Below, one piece after another: positions 19,753 to 27,291 of a stretch of DNA of 64,000 nucleotides. Under the pieces are notes generated by a model. The model saw only the letters and a program-made list of their open reading frames with translations, made no database searches and was not told the origin of the DNA. The position numbers were made by a program, and so were the translations under genes. Location of the stretch: positions 1-64,000 of the IMG/VR virus record IMGVR_UViG_3300048625_000025. The stretch is one strand, 5' to 3'. The stretch's first letter is position 1. Each line of letters opens with the position of its first letter. Source of the DNA: a virus.

Positions 19753-19764
19753 ATATATTCTCTG

Positions 19765-22572
19765 TTATGCAAACGGGTTTTGTGGCTCAGAGCTTGAATT
19801 GTCTTCAGCTAGTTGAGTGTCTACATCTATCTCAGGTGCGCCATCTAAATCATCTGCAATTGATTGCCCTTCATTGCTGGCGCTAGTTTCTTCGCTGTTG
19901 TTATCGTCGTCCTGCCCGGCTTCTTCGTCTGGCGTGTCAAACAATTCATCAACATCAATTGGCTCGTCTTCTTGTTCTTCATTCTGTTTGCGCATCGCTT
20001 CAAACGGATCTTCATCGTCAGTCTGCTGATTGATTAAACGTGGGTCTGTTTGAGCAAAGTCTCTACGTGCTTTTTCTGCTTTTGATTGAGCACGCTCTTG
20101 TTCGTTAGGAGTGTCTTGATCAAATACGCGAATGCAATCAAGTGTCTGTATAAATTGGCCTTTAGAGAACTCGCTCTCCACTGTTAAAATTTTGTAATAG
20201 CCACTGAAACCAGCATTTGTGTATCTAGTATCTTTTCTAGTTAGACCGGTTTTATCATCCATGTCTACTGGAGTTGTAAAATTAATCTTACAGAAAATCT
20301 CTACACGATCCATGTTTAATGTTCCGGGCATGATTAACGTTTTAGTATCTGCATAATCACTGTGACCGGGGTTTGCATAAACATCATCTTGTTTAATAAA
20401 ATGAGGGTCGCCAAGAATCTTTAATTTAACGTTAAGCATATCACCACGACTTGATGCTGCAATACTCTTTGTTGCATTAGCGACTAATACAGACTTTGCA
20501 GAATCGGCGTTAGTGGCTGTTGCTTGTGCATCTGCACTCACTGGTTGTGTAGTTGCCTTGGCTACTCTGTCATTGTGTGTTGGCTGATTTTTTAAATTGT
20601 CTTTGCTAGCATCACCCGAGTCTGCGTTTGCAGCGCCACTGGTTGCTTCTGTTTTCTCACGGTTAACAACTACCGTAGTATAGTAAGCTGTGTCAAAGTC
20701 CAAGGAAAACTCTAAGATATCAATGTTTTTACCAGTGTAAATGTAGTTGTATTCTTTAACTGCACCTTTAGGTTTTGCAACTGGTAAGTTGGGACTCTTG
20801 CTATTATAGTAATCGTACTTCTTAACGTAGAAGGTAGTCAGCTTTGCGTACTCATTGCGCTTGTCGTCAAAGTCTAACAATTCAACTTTTGGTACAATTT
20901 TATAATACTTAACAGTAGTATCAGTTGGGAGAGTATTCTTGTCGCTTAGTGGGTCAACTACCTGATCTTTAATATACTTGCTGTTACGCATAACCATGTT
21001 AATAACATCAACTACGCTAGTACCGGAGCTAATGTTAAACGACATAGTATTTGGATCAAAGTCGTTAGTCGGAGTCTTGCTGCTGGTGCTAGCATCTTTT
21101 CCCTGCTCTGACGCCTTATCGGCTACAGTCATCTTAGATCTGTACAACGGCACTTTAGTAGGGTCAACAATCTCTGAATTTAACTCGGGATCAAATTCAA
21201 ATTTAATTTGGTTAGCCACAGTTACGTGCGCACCATCAACTGCACTCTGTTGCCATGCGTTATATGCACCCGGATAGCTCTTAACCGAGTAAGGTGCGTT
21301 AATTGTTTTTTCTGCTGCGGCTAGTGCTTTTTCGTCGCCGCCTAATCCAACACGCTGCCCTGGAGGTAGGATATCATTACCGTCATCGTCTTTAGTAATA
21401 CCCGCTGCTAAAATTGCATCGCTGCGAGCTTGGTTCTTTTGTTGAATTTGCTTAGCCATCTCCCCTTGTTCCATGCCATTGAAGAAGTCGCTAACTTTAG
21501 TAGCTTTGATTTCAAAGTTTGCAGGAGTGGAGTTTACAGATTCTAATAGAGCACCGTGGTTAAACGGAATTGCTTTCATTGCGTATTCTGTGCCTTTAGC
21601 AGTTACTCGAATTTTCATCTCTAGTAACTTGATAGGAATACGCTTTTGTAACTCGTGGATTTTAGTGTGTTGTTTGCCCAGGGCGTCTGAACCAAAGAAA
21701 TTAATTTCAAGCAAATATGGCTGTTGCAAATAGTTCTTGCCATTGACCTTGGGATCAGCGCATACATCAATGATTCTATCAAGCAACGTAATGCCGTACG
21801 GCTCAATGATAGTAAATGACAAATCGATAGCATTAGTGTTACGAGACTGTGAGCTCGGTCCAATAATGGTTGTCATCTTAAGATTTTCAAAATAGAAGTC
21901 GTCGTGGAAGAACTTACTACGGTTAGAATGTTCCCCGCCGCCGCTACTAATTAAACTGTACGTCGGTTGCCATGCACCTTTAAGTTCGCCATTTATTAAA
22001 CTCTTGTACGCATCCTTGCTTAATACAGACAGCGTAATGCCGTAAGTAGATGTAGCATACGAATGCAACGGATTTCTAGTAGGCGTAGGTTTTTCAATAT
22101 CAGATGATGATGCTACTGCGGTTGTGCTATCGCCTAGCTGTGTCTTAGATTCGGGACTTGCTGACTCGTTGGATGCGTCTTCGTCATCGGCTGCATGTCG
22201 AGCATTAAAATCAGCAACGTCGTCTTCAGTAGGAGAGTCGTCTGAGGAATCAATGATGTCAGATTCCTCATCACTAATCGGTTCGTCATCGCTTTGTGTG
22301 GCTGCTAACTCATTAGCAGCTTCACCGTCTGTGACCGGTGGATCTACCGGAACCGCTGGAGCCACAATTGGCTCATTAACTGGGGTCGCTACACTGTTAA
22401 CTGCGGTGCCTGCATTTTGTGATGCAGCAGAATATAACCCAAGCTGTTGTGCTGTTGCTGCTTCATCTGCTGCAAGAATTTGTTGTTGTGCGGATTTTGA
22501 TAAAGACCCAAACTCGACTTCTTGTCCAGTAACTGGATCAATTACTAGGGTGAATTTACTAAACGTTGCCAT
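19765..22572 (-). CDS. Baseplate hub structural protein (gp27-like by position)
   Basis: A 935-residue protein between gp53 and the gp5-like spike, the place expected for the hub that the spike plugs into. Its ends are disordered and acidic: residues about 45-165 are rich in D, E, S and A, and the C-terminal 120 residues are again acidic with many D/E/N/Q. The folded middle begins near residue 170 with 'YGITLSVLSKDAY' and includes 'DDFYFENLKMTTIIGPSSQSRN' (given as DDFYFENLKMTTIIG and SSQSRN) and 'SFTIIEPYGITLLDRI', with a further block near 700-800 ending 'SGYYKILTVESEFSKGQF'. That last block resembles phage hub proteins that wrap the tail axis. T4 gp27 is only 391 aa and I cannot show homology directly, so the gp27 link is by position and predicted role. 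Confidence 0.7.
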   Translation of the reverse strand: MATFSKFTLVIDPVTGQEVEFGSLSKSAQQQILAADEAATAQQLGLYSAASQNAGTAVNSVATPVNEPIVAPAVPVDPPVTDGEAANELAATQSDDEPISDEESDIIDSSDDSPTEDDVADFNARHAADDEDASNESASPESKTQLGDSTTAVASSSDIEKPTPTRNPLHSYATSTYGITLSVLSKDAYKSLINGELKGAWQPTYSLISSGGGEHSNRSKFFHDDFYFENLKMTTIIGPSSQSRNTNAIDLSFTIIEPYGITLLDRIIDVCADPKVNGKNYLQQPYLLEINFFGSDALGKQHTKIHELQKRIPIKLLEMKIRVTAKGTEYAMKAIPFNHGALLESVNSTPANFEIKATKVSDFFNGMEQGEMAKQIQQKNQARSDAILAAGITKDDDGNDILPPGQRVGLGGDEKALAAAEKTINAPYSVKSYPGAYNAWQQSAVDGAHVTVANQIKFEFDPELNSEIVDPTKVPLYRSKMTVADKASEQGKDASTSSKTPTNDFDPNTMSFNISSGTSVVDVINMVMRNSKYIKDQVVDPLSDKNTLPTDTTVKYYKIVPKVELLDFDDKRNEYAKLTTFYVKKYDYYNSKSPNLPVAKPKGAVKEYNYIYTGKNIDILEFSLDFDTAYYTTVVVNREKTEATSGAANADSGDASKDNLKNQPTHNDRVAKATTQPVSADAQATATNADSAKSVLVANATKSIAASSRGDMLNVKLKILGDPHFIKQDDVYANPGHSDYADTKTLIMPGTLNMDRVEIFCKINFTTPVDMDDKTGLTRKDTRYTNAGFSGYYKILTVESEFSKGQFIQTLDCIRVFDQDTPNEQERAQSKAEKARRDFAQTDPRLINQQTDDEDPFEAMRKQNEEQEDEPIDVDELFDTPDEEAGQDDDNNSEETSASNEGQSIADDLDGAPEIDVDTQLAEDNSSSEPQNPFA

Positions 22573-22575
22573 AGA

Positions 22576-22878
22576 TTAGATTCCTAATTCAGCAACAAGG
22601 GTTTCCTTCTTGGGAATGTAAATAGTCACACCTGGCTTAAATCCAAATACTGGATCTTTAAGAACATTGGGATTTCGTGCAATAAACACCCACCACAATG
22701 CGCTGTCACCGTACAAGTCGTATGCCAGCATGTCAGGGCGGTATTTGTAAACACGGTCAATGGTGTAAGACACATCATCAGATTTCTTAGAAATAGCACG
22801 GTATTCTAATAGGTCTAGAAATTGTCCAAATTTATTAGTTGCTGCGTAAGGGCTAGCTTTGTTGTATGTAGTTGTCAT
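22576..22878 (-). CDS. 53: Baseplate wedge protein gp53
   Basis: A 100-residue protein with the gp53 core: 'DRVYKYRPDMLAYDLYGDS', then 'ALWWVFIARNPN' and 'DPVFGFKPGVTIYIPKK'. In T4, gp53 is the last wedge protein to join and links wedges into the six-fold baseplate. T4 gp53 is 196 aa, whereas this form retains essentially only the conserved C-terminal core, as in other aquatic T4-like phages. The terminal 'PGVTIYIPKKETL' is LysM-like in character. It starts in an overlap with the stop of the upstream gp48/gp54-like gene and ends three bases before the hub gene, so the three are translated as a coupled set. Confidence 0.9.
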   Translation of the reverse strand: MTTTYNKASPYAATNKFGQFLDLLEYRAISKKSDDVSYTIDRVYKYRPDMLAYDLYGDSALWWVFIARNPNVLKDPVFGFKPGVTIYIPKKETLVAELGI

Positions 22879-23753
22879 TAAATGTATCCACCTTTGCCAT
22901 TGATAAGTTTGCCAGCAGCAAAATCTTCAAGATTGAAGTTGTCGTATAAATTGGCTCTAGAGTAAATTGGCTGTAAACTTATAGTCAATGTGCTATTTGT
23001 TGGTACTCGAGTAGTCATCCCCGACACTGGTCTACCTGCATCTTGTGCTACTGCTTGGCCGCCACCTGTTGGTATTGCTAGATAATCAACATCCTGAGGC
23101 ATAGTGTGCGCAAAACTAGTAACTACGCAAGGTACATTTGGAAAATAGTGGCTACCATAACCTGTTAAAAACACCATTGGTGGAGGATTGCCTACTTTGT
23201 TACCTTGCCCAAAGAACATCTTTGTTGCTGCTCTAAAGAAATAAATTGCTGCCATCAAGTACTGTCCTTCTGCAACAGTTTGAACAGTAAAGTCGCCGCT
23301 GATGCTGATTGCTTGAACTTCTGAACCTTCGTAGAAGTAATTGGTATAATTACTATGTGTAAGGTTTTGTGAGCCGTAACGTGCTGCATGTGTAACACTC
23401 ACTTGAGGAGTGTAAGGGAAAATAACCCCTCCTGTTGGCGCTAGCGGATTCATAATACCCGCATCTTCTGGATTTTTGTAAAAATAGTCTGCCGACTGAG
23501 CAAGACTAATTTTCAATCTCCAGTCGGTGTCGCTAGTGGCAAATGAAACATTTGGGGCACTAGAATTCGTAGCAGATGTTTTTGCTCCGCCTTTTAGTAA
23601 TCCTGCTGCTTTTAAACGGGTTTGTGCAGGGTCAACAATGTTGAGTGCTTTTCTTATTACAGGATTGGACTCAGCAGAAGTTATTGCGTCAGCAACGCTC
23701 TCCTTAGCTGTGTTAAACATGCTAGAAACGGACGAAAATAAACTGTCTGACAT
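22878..23753 (-). CDS. Baseplate tail-tube initiator, gp48/gp54-like
   Basis: A 291-residue protein heading the baseplate operon. Residues about 75-290 form a tail-tube-like domain ('DWRLKISLAQSADYFYKN', 'GVIFPYTPQVSVTHAARYGSQ', 'GDFTVQTVAEGQYLMAAIYFFR') and the protein ends in 'GKLINGKGGYI', typical of the gp48/gp54 group in aquatic T4-like phages. These proteins cap the baseplate and start polymerisation of the inner tube. Size fits (T4 gp48 364 aa, gp54 320 aa). Which of the two it corresponds to cannot be decided here. The N-terminal 70 residues are polar and alanine/serine rich. The gene is preceded by a late promoter motif at 23776-23783, divergent from gp55. Confidence 0.75.
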   Translation of the reverse strand: MSDSLFSSVSSMFNTAKESVADAITSAESNPVIRKALNIVDPAQTRLKAAGLLKGGAKTSATNSSAPNVSFATSDTDWRLKISLAQSADYFYKNPEDAGIMNPLAPTGGVIFPYTPQVSVTHAARYGSQNLTHSNYTNYFYEGSEVQAISISGDFTVQTVAEGQYLMAAIYFFRAATKMFFGQGNKVGNPPPMVFLTGYGSHYFPNVPCVVTSFAHTMPQDVDYLAIPTGGGQAVAQDAGRPVSGMTTRVPTNSTLTISLQPIYSRANLYDNFNLEDFAAGKLINGKGGYI

Positions 23754-23763
23754 ATGATTTCTC

Positions 23764-23792
23764 TTGCTATTGTAGTATTTATTTGTTATATT
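23764..23792 (+). promoter_or_regulatory. Sigma70-like promoter for the gp55 transcription unit
   Basis: TTGCTA at 23764-23769 and TATATT at 23787-23792 are separated by exactly 17 bases, matching four and five of six consensus positions of a host sigma70-type promoter. It lies 33 bases upstream of the gp55 ATG, whose AAGGA ribosome site is at 23808-23812. An early or middle promoter is expected here because gp55 must be made before late genes are transcribed. Confidence 0.5.
23776..23783 (-). promoter_or_regulatory. T4-like late promoter motif AATAAATA for the baseplate operon
   Basis: The minus strand reads AATAAATAC, with a predicted start at 23770 and a 17-base leader before the first baseplate gene (ATG at 23753). 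The motif lies inside the spacer of the opposing sigma70-like promoter of gp55, so early rightward and late leftward transcription would compete for the same DNA. Confidence 0.6.
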
Positions 23793-23824
23793 ATGTACTA
23801 TTATTATAAGGAACGTGTTAAAAC

Positions 23825-24694
23825 ATGAAACACAACTATCTCAACAACAAAGACATCCTAAAGGAAATTCATAAAAGTAAGAACACCTATTGTTGCTACA
23901 CTCAACCAGAATATGGCGATTACGACATCATCTTACCGGATTTGAAAAGACTAAACAAGGCCAATATCTTAGAAGGTCGCACTAATAGAGCAGAACGTTT
24001 AGCAAAAGCAGCACATGAACTAGCTACCGCAGATGGCACAAAGCGTAAACTAGATGAATTTGCAATCGAATTGGACACTATTGCCGAGTCGGACGTTATT
24101 TTTAGGGTAATGAGTTGGGAGCATGTACCACTTGACGATAGTAAAAAAGGCAAAAAAGTTGCTGCATGGGTAGACGAGGATGACGAAATCCTAAGCGAAT
24201 ACGACGAACCCGAAGAAGCAAAAACTACCAAATACACCAAATGTAACTTTCCTCCATTCTTGCATTATAAACTTAACGAAGCAGGCGAGCCTGTTGTAGT
24301 TGGTAGAAGCCACTGGAAAGGTACCTTAGAAGACGGCGTATATAGCAAGGATCATGGCGCAATGACCCGCAAGCTAGCGCACATGTTTATGAAATTATGC
24401 GAGCGTTACGCCACACGCTCTAACTGGAGAGGATACACATACAATGACGAAATGCGAAGCCAAGCCCTACTTCAACTCAGCCAAATCGGACTCCAGTTTG
24501 ACGAATCCAAATCGCAGAACCCTTTTGCGTATTATACTGCCGCTATCACTAACAGTTTTACTCGTGTCTTGAACATCGAAAAGCGTAACCAGAATCTGAG
24601 AGACGATATCTTAGAAATGAATAACCTAAACCCAAGTTATACTCGTCAAGGTATGGGCGGTGGCGGCGGCGGAGGGTACGATGGCGATGAGTAA
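23825..24694 (+). CDS. 55: Late-transcription sigma factor gp55
   Basis: A 289-residue homologue of T4 gp55, which binds host RNA polymerase core and directs it to TATAAATA late promoters. The decisive block is 'NWRGYTYNDEMRSQALLQLSQIGLQF', given here as NWRGYTYNDEM and SQALLQLSQIGLQF, followed by 'NPFAYYTAAITNSFTRVLNI', near residues 199-245. This is almost identical in pattern to T4. T4 gp55 is 185 aa. Here about 80 additional residues lie before the conserved block, including an acidic stretch near 115-140. The C-terminus is a glycine run (GMGGGGGGG) followed by YDGDE, where T4 gp55 carries its clamp-binding tail. Multiple NATAAATA motifs ahead of virion genes fit its activity. The glycine codons also hold the ribosome site of the next gene. 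Confidence 0.95.
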   Translation: MKHNYLNNKDILKEIHKSKNTYCCYTQPEYGDYDIILPDLKRLNKANILEGRTNRAERLAKAAHELATADGTKRKLDEFAIELDTIAESDVIFRVMSWEHVPLDDSKKGKKVAAWVDEDDEILSEYDEPEEAKTTKYTKCNFPPFLHYKLNEAGEPVVVGRSHWKGTLEDGVYSKDHGAMTRKLAHMFMKLCERYATRSNWRGYTYNDEMRSQALLQLSQIGLQFDESKSQNPFAYYTAAITNSFTRVLNIEKRNQNLRDDILEMNNLNPSYTRQGMGGGGGGGYDGDE

Positions 24695-25631
24695 CCTTAT
24701 TCCGTTATTGTATCACTCTGGTAACCATGGAAATTGGTTACTGTGGTGCTTAAATTACTTTGGAATCAAGGAATACTGCAATATGCCTATTCCGTTGGAT
24801 TTAAATAATGCATCACACAATCACATTTTTAGAAAAGAAAACAACAACGGTGTAACAATTGATGATTATTTCCAATGGAGATCTTGTATCAGGTCTGGCA
24901 CTGCTCGAAATTCGAATATTGTCTTAATGCACCCACCATTGAAATCCAACGACTATAAAAATTTTGTAGATTGCGTTGGAGAAGATTCGTTACATATGAT
25001 CTCAATAGTGTCGTCCCCTGAGCACACACTAACGCAATTAAATAACGCATTCTTTAGAGCTGCATTTGGTGGGATTTTTTGGGGGCATGTGTGCTCAATG
25101 ATTGTTGCAAATTCTTTATTGTATAAGGAAATTTATAATATCAACATCCCACGGGTGCCTTCAAAGGCTGCAAGCTCTCAAATTAAGCATCTCCCGGCAT
25201 GGATCCTCAGGGAAATACTTAGCGGACTAGACTTAGTGTCACTATCTAAAACAGCGCACCCAACTAAGTTAGATGCTTGCCCCGGAAATGTTTTTAAAAT
25301 TAGTCAAATAGATTTCTATCAAAATTTCGAAGACACAATTTGTGAGTGCATCCAATGGCTAGGTCAACCATATACGTTGCAGAACCAAGATAAGATGTCT
25401 ACAATACATACACATTGGATGTCTACGCAAACGCATATAAACAAAGATCAATTAGTTAATAACATCATCCAAAATATCGATTCCACTGTTAACTTTAACT
25501 GGGATACTTTAAGTATTTTGGACGAATCTGTAATACAACATCAACTTGGCAAAAAAGGAATTAGGTTAAAAGTGTACAATCTTAATATGCTACCCACTAA
25601 TCTAACCGATTTACGAAAAATCTGTGAATGA
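24681..25631 (+). CDS. Protein of unknown function between gp55 and gp47
   Basis: I do not recognise this 316-residue protein with confidence. It is cytosolic, rich in aromatic residues, His, Asn and Cys, with no membrane segment. Notable points are the N-terminal 'YHSGNHGNWLLWCLNYFGI', 'LHMISIVSSPEHTLTQL' near the middle, and a C-terminal helix-rich half with 'TICECIQWLG' and 'MSTIHTHWMS'. The layout (an N-terminal nucleotide-loop-like 'SGNHGNW', later His/Trp motifs) is vaguely like sulfotransferase-fold proteins, but the standard PAPS loop is not convincing. I chose ATG 24681 because GGAGG at 24671-24675 precedes it by five bases, rather than the GTG at 24660. The gene overlaps gp55 by 14 bases and its TGA overlaps the gp47 ATG, so it is co-translated with replication and recombination genes. 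It looks more AT-rich than its neighbours. Confidence 0.75.
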   Translation: MAMSNLIPLLYHSGNHGNWLLWCLNYFGIKEYCNMPIPLDLNNASHNHIFRKENNNGVTIDDYFQWRSCIRSGTARNSNIVLMHPPLKSNDYKNFVDCVGEDSLHMISIVSSPEHTLTQLNNAFFRAAFGGIFWGHVCSMIVANSLLYKEIYNINIPRVPSKAASSQIKHLPAWILREILSGLDLVSLSKTAHPTKLDACPGNVFKISQIDFYQNFEDTICECIQWLGQPYTLQNQDKMSTIHTHWMSTQTHINKDQLVNNIIQNIDSTVNFNWDTLSILDESVIQHQLGKKGIRLKVYNLNMLPTNLTDLRKICE

Positions 25632-26644
25632 GTAATTTATTTAAAAAAGCCGCAATCTTTACTGACATCCACTTTGGCTTAAAGTCAAACAGCACTCTAC
25701 ACAACGAGGACTGTTTGAACTTTGTCAAGTGGGCCACAGCCAAAGCCAAAGCAGAAGGTTGCGAAACCTGTTTGTTTTTAGGCGACTGGCATAACAACCG
25801 CGCAAGCATTAACATCCTAACACTAGGGTATAGCCTGCAAGCATTGGAGCATCTGAATGCAAATTTTGAACGTGTGTATTTTATTCCTGGTAACCATGAT
25901 TTATACTATCGCGATAAACGTGACGTTCAGAGCGTGGAGTGGGCGAAGCACCTCCCTAATATTCAAATCTGCAATGATTGGTTTAGCGACGGTAATGTCA
26001 CTATTGCCCCTTGGCTTGTAGGCGACGATTATAAAAAGCTGAAGAAGATGAAGGGCCAATACATGTTTGGCCATTTTGAGCTTCCGGGTTACTTAATGAA
26101 CGCAATGGTTGCCATGCCAGATCACGGTGAGTTAACTGGCGACGACATGCAGGGCTTTGGTCATGTGTTTAGTGGACACTTCCATAAACGACAAACCCAA
26201 CGCAACATTACCTACATCGGAAATGCGTTCCCCCACAACTATGCAGACGCCGGCGACGACGATCGAGGATTAACTATCTTAGATTGGGGCAAGGATCCCG
26301 AATATCATTCGTGGCCAGATCAGCCCAAGTACCGTGTGTTCCAACTTAGTGACGTTATCACTCATACTGAAAAGATGTTGCAACCCGGTATGCACTGCCG
26401 TGTTAACTTAGACATTGATATCAGCTACGAAGAGGCAACGTTTATTAAAGAAACGTTCGTTGATACATACAAATTACGCGAGCTTACTCTTATCCCAGCT
26501 AAGGTTACTGACTTAACTGAATATGAAATTCAAGGCAATATTGAATTTGAATCAATTGATCAAATTGTTACTGGTCAACTTACTAATTTAGACAACGGCA
26601 AATTCAATAAAAACCTACTACTCGATATCTATAGAAACCTCTAA
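25628..26644 (+). CDS. 47: Recombination nuclease subunit gp47 (Mre11/SbcD-like)
   Basis: A 338-residue metallophosphoesterase, the length of T4 gp47 (339 aa). It pairs with gp46 to resect DNA ends for recombination-dependent replication and host DNA breakdown. Metal-binding motifs are all present: 'TDIHFG' (D13, H15), 'LGDWHNN' (D53), 'PGNHD' (N89, H90, D91) and 'GHFHKR' near 181-186. Its ATG overlaps the stop of the upstream gene, and its TAA overlaps an ATG that starts a short remnant of the gp46 5' end, followed by the inserted HNH gene. In most relatives gp47 and gp46 are directly adjacent. Confidence 0.95.
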   Translation: MSNLFKKAAIFTDIHFGLKSNSTLHNEDCLNFVKWATAKAKAEGCETCLFLGDWHNNRASINILTLGYSLQALEHLNANFERVYFIPGNHDLYYRDKRDVQSVEWAKHLPNIQICNDWFSDGNVTIAPWLVGDDYKKLKKMKGQYMFGHFELPGYLMNAMVAMPDHGELTGDDMQGFGHVFSGHFHKRQTQRNITYIGNAFPHNYADAGDDDRGLTILDWGKDPEYHSWPDQPKYRVFQLSDVITHTEKMLQPGMHCRVNLDIDISYEEATFIKETFVDTYKLRELTLIPAKVTDLTEYEIQGNIEFESIDQIVTGQLTNLDNGKFNKNLLLDIYRNL

Positions 26645-26679
26645 TGTTTAAGATCAAAGATTTAACTGTAAAGAGGTAA
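26644..26679 (+). pseudogene. Relic of the original gp46 start, left upstream of the HNH gene
   Basis: Twelve codons reading MFKIKDLTVKR-stop. The same sequence, with a few silent or conservative differences, begins the intact gp46 at 27288 (MTFKIKDLTVKN). The ATG overlaps the gp47 stop (TAATG), the position where gp46 normally starts. This indicates that the homing gene inserted just inside gp46 and brought or recreated a duplicate gp46 5' end downstream. Confidence 0.8.
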
Positions 26680-26683
26680 ATAC
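26676..26683 (+). promoter_or_regulatory. GTAAATAC motif upstream of the HNH gene
   Basis: This resembles the phage late promoter with G in place of A at one position. If active, transcription would begin near 26688 and the leader would hold the AAAGGAG ribosome site before the HNH ATG at 26701. Homing endonuclease genes often carry their own late promoter. Confidence 0.35.
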
Positions 26684-26700
26684 CCCAAAGGAGTATTTCT

Positions 26701-27291
26701 ATGGCTAACGCAAGAATCTACACAACAAAAGAAATAGAATTAATTAGTAACCCATTATTGGCCGCAGCCGAAATAGGAAAATTGCTAAACATACACCCGC
26801 AAACAGTATATCGATTTAGAAAGCAACAAGGAATCATTATCCCAATCGGAGCTAAACCTGGAAAACCAAATATTAAAAAAATACGGCAAGTTACCCGTAG
26901 TTGCATTTGTAAAGATTGTTCAACTTCGTTTACCGTTAACCAAGCCTCCAAAAAAAGATTTTGTTCTCCACGATGCCAGATGCTTACACAAAATCCATCG
27001 TATAAGGGGATGCTTAGGCCAATTCGTAATCCAAATATCGAAGAATATACTAGGTATGCAAGAAAAGTACACGGACTTAGTCAGAAGATGTATGAAAAAC
27101 ATAAAGATGCAATTAACCCTAATAACTACCCAAGGACATTATGCGGTGTAGAAGGTGGATGGCAATTAGACCATATAACCCCTATTAAAGAGTGCTTCGA
27201 AAAAGGGCAGAGTCCGCATGAAGCAGCACAAATCAGCAATCTCAGAATGCTACCATGGAAAGATAATTTAATGAGGCAATATAAAGAATGA
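26701..27291 (+). CDS. HNH homing endonuclease inserted between gp47 and gp46
   Basis: A 196-residue free-standing homing endonuclease. Residues about 18-45 contain a helix-turn-helix-like 'AAEIGKLLNIHPQTVYRFRKQ' (parts AAEIGKLLNIH and PQTVYRFRKQ). A zinc-ribbon-like region has 'CICKDCSTSF' and 'KRFCSPRCQ'. The C-terminal HNH core is 'WQLDHITPIKECFEKG' followed by 'NLRMLPWKDNLMRQ'. Such enzymes cut a phage allele lacking the insertion and spread by repair. It has a strong AAAGGAG ribosome site, and its TGA overlaps the ATG of gp46 (ATGA), so gp46 translation is coupled to it. The sequence looks more A-rich than the flanking genes, consistent with recent gain. Confidence 0.9.
   Translation: MANARIYTTKEIELISNPLLAAAEIGKLLNIHPQTVYRFRKQQGIIIPIGAKPGKPNIKKIRQVTRSCICKDCSTSFTVNQASKKRFCSPRCQMLTQNPSYKGMLRPIRNPNIEEYTRYARKVHGLSQKMYEKHKDAINPNNYPRTLCGVEGGWQLDHITPIKECFEKGQSPHEAAQISNLRMLPWKDNLMRQYKE

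Noticed and set aside
24660-24680. GTG start at 24660 for the gene after gp55
   Set aside because: It lies within the glycine codons of gp55 before the GGAGG sequence. The ATG at 24681 has the correct spacing.
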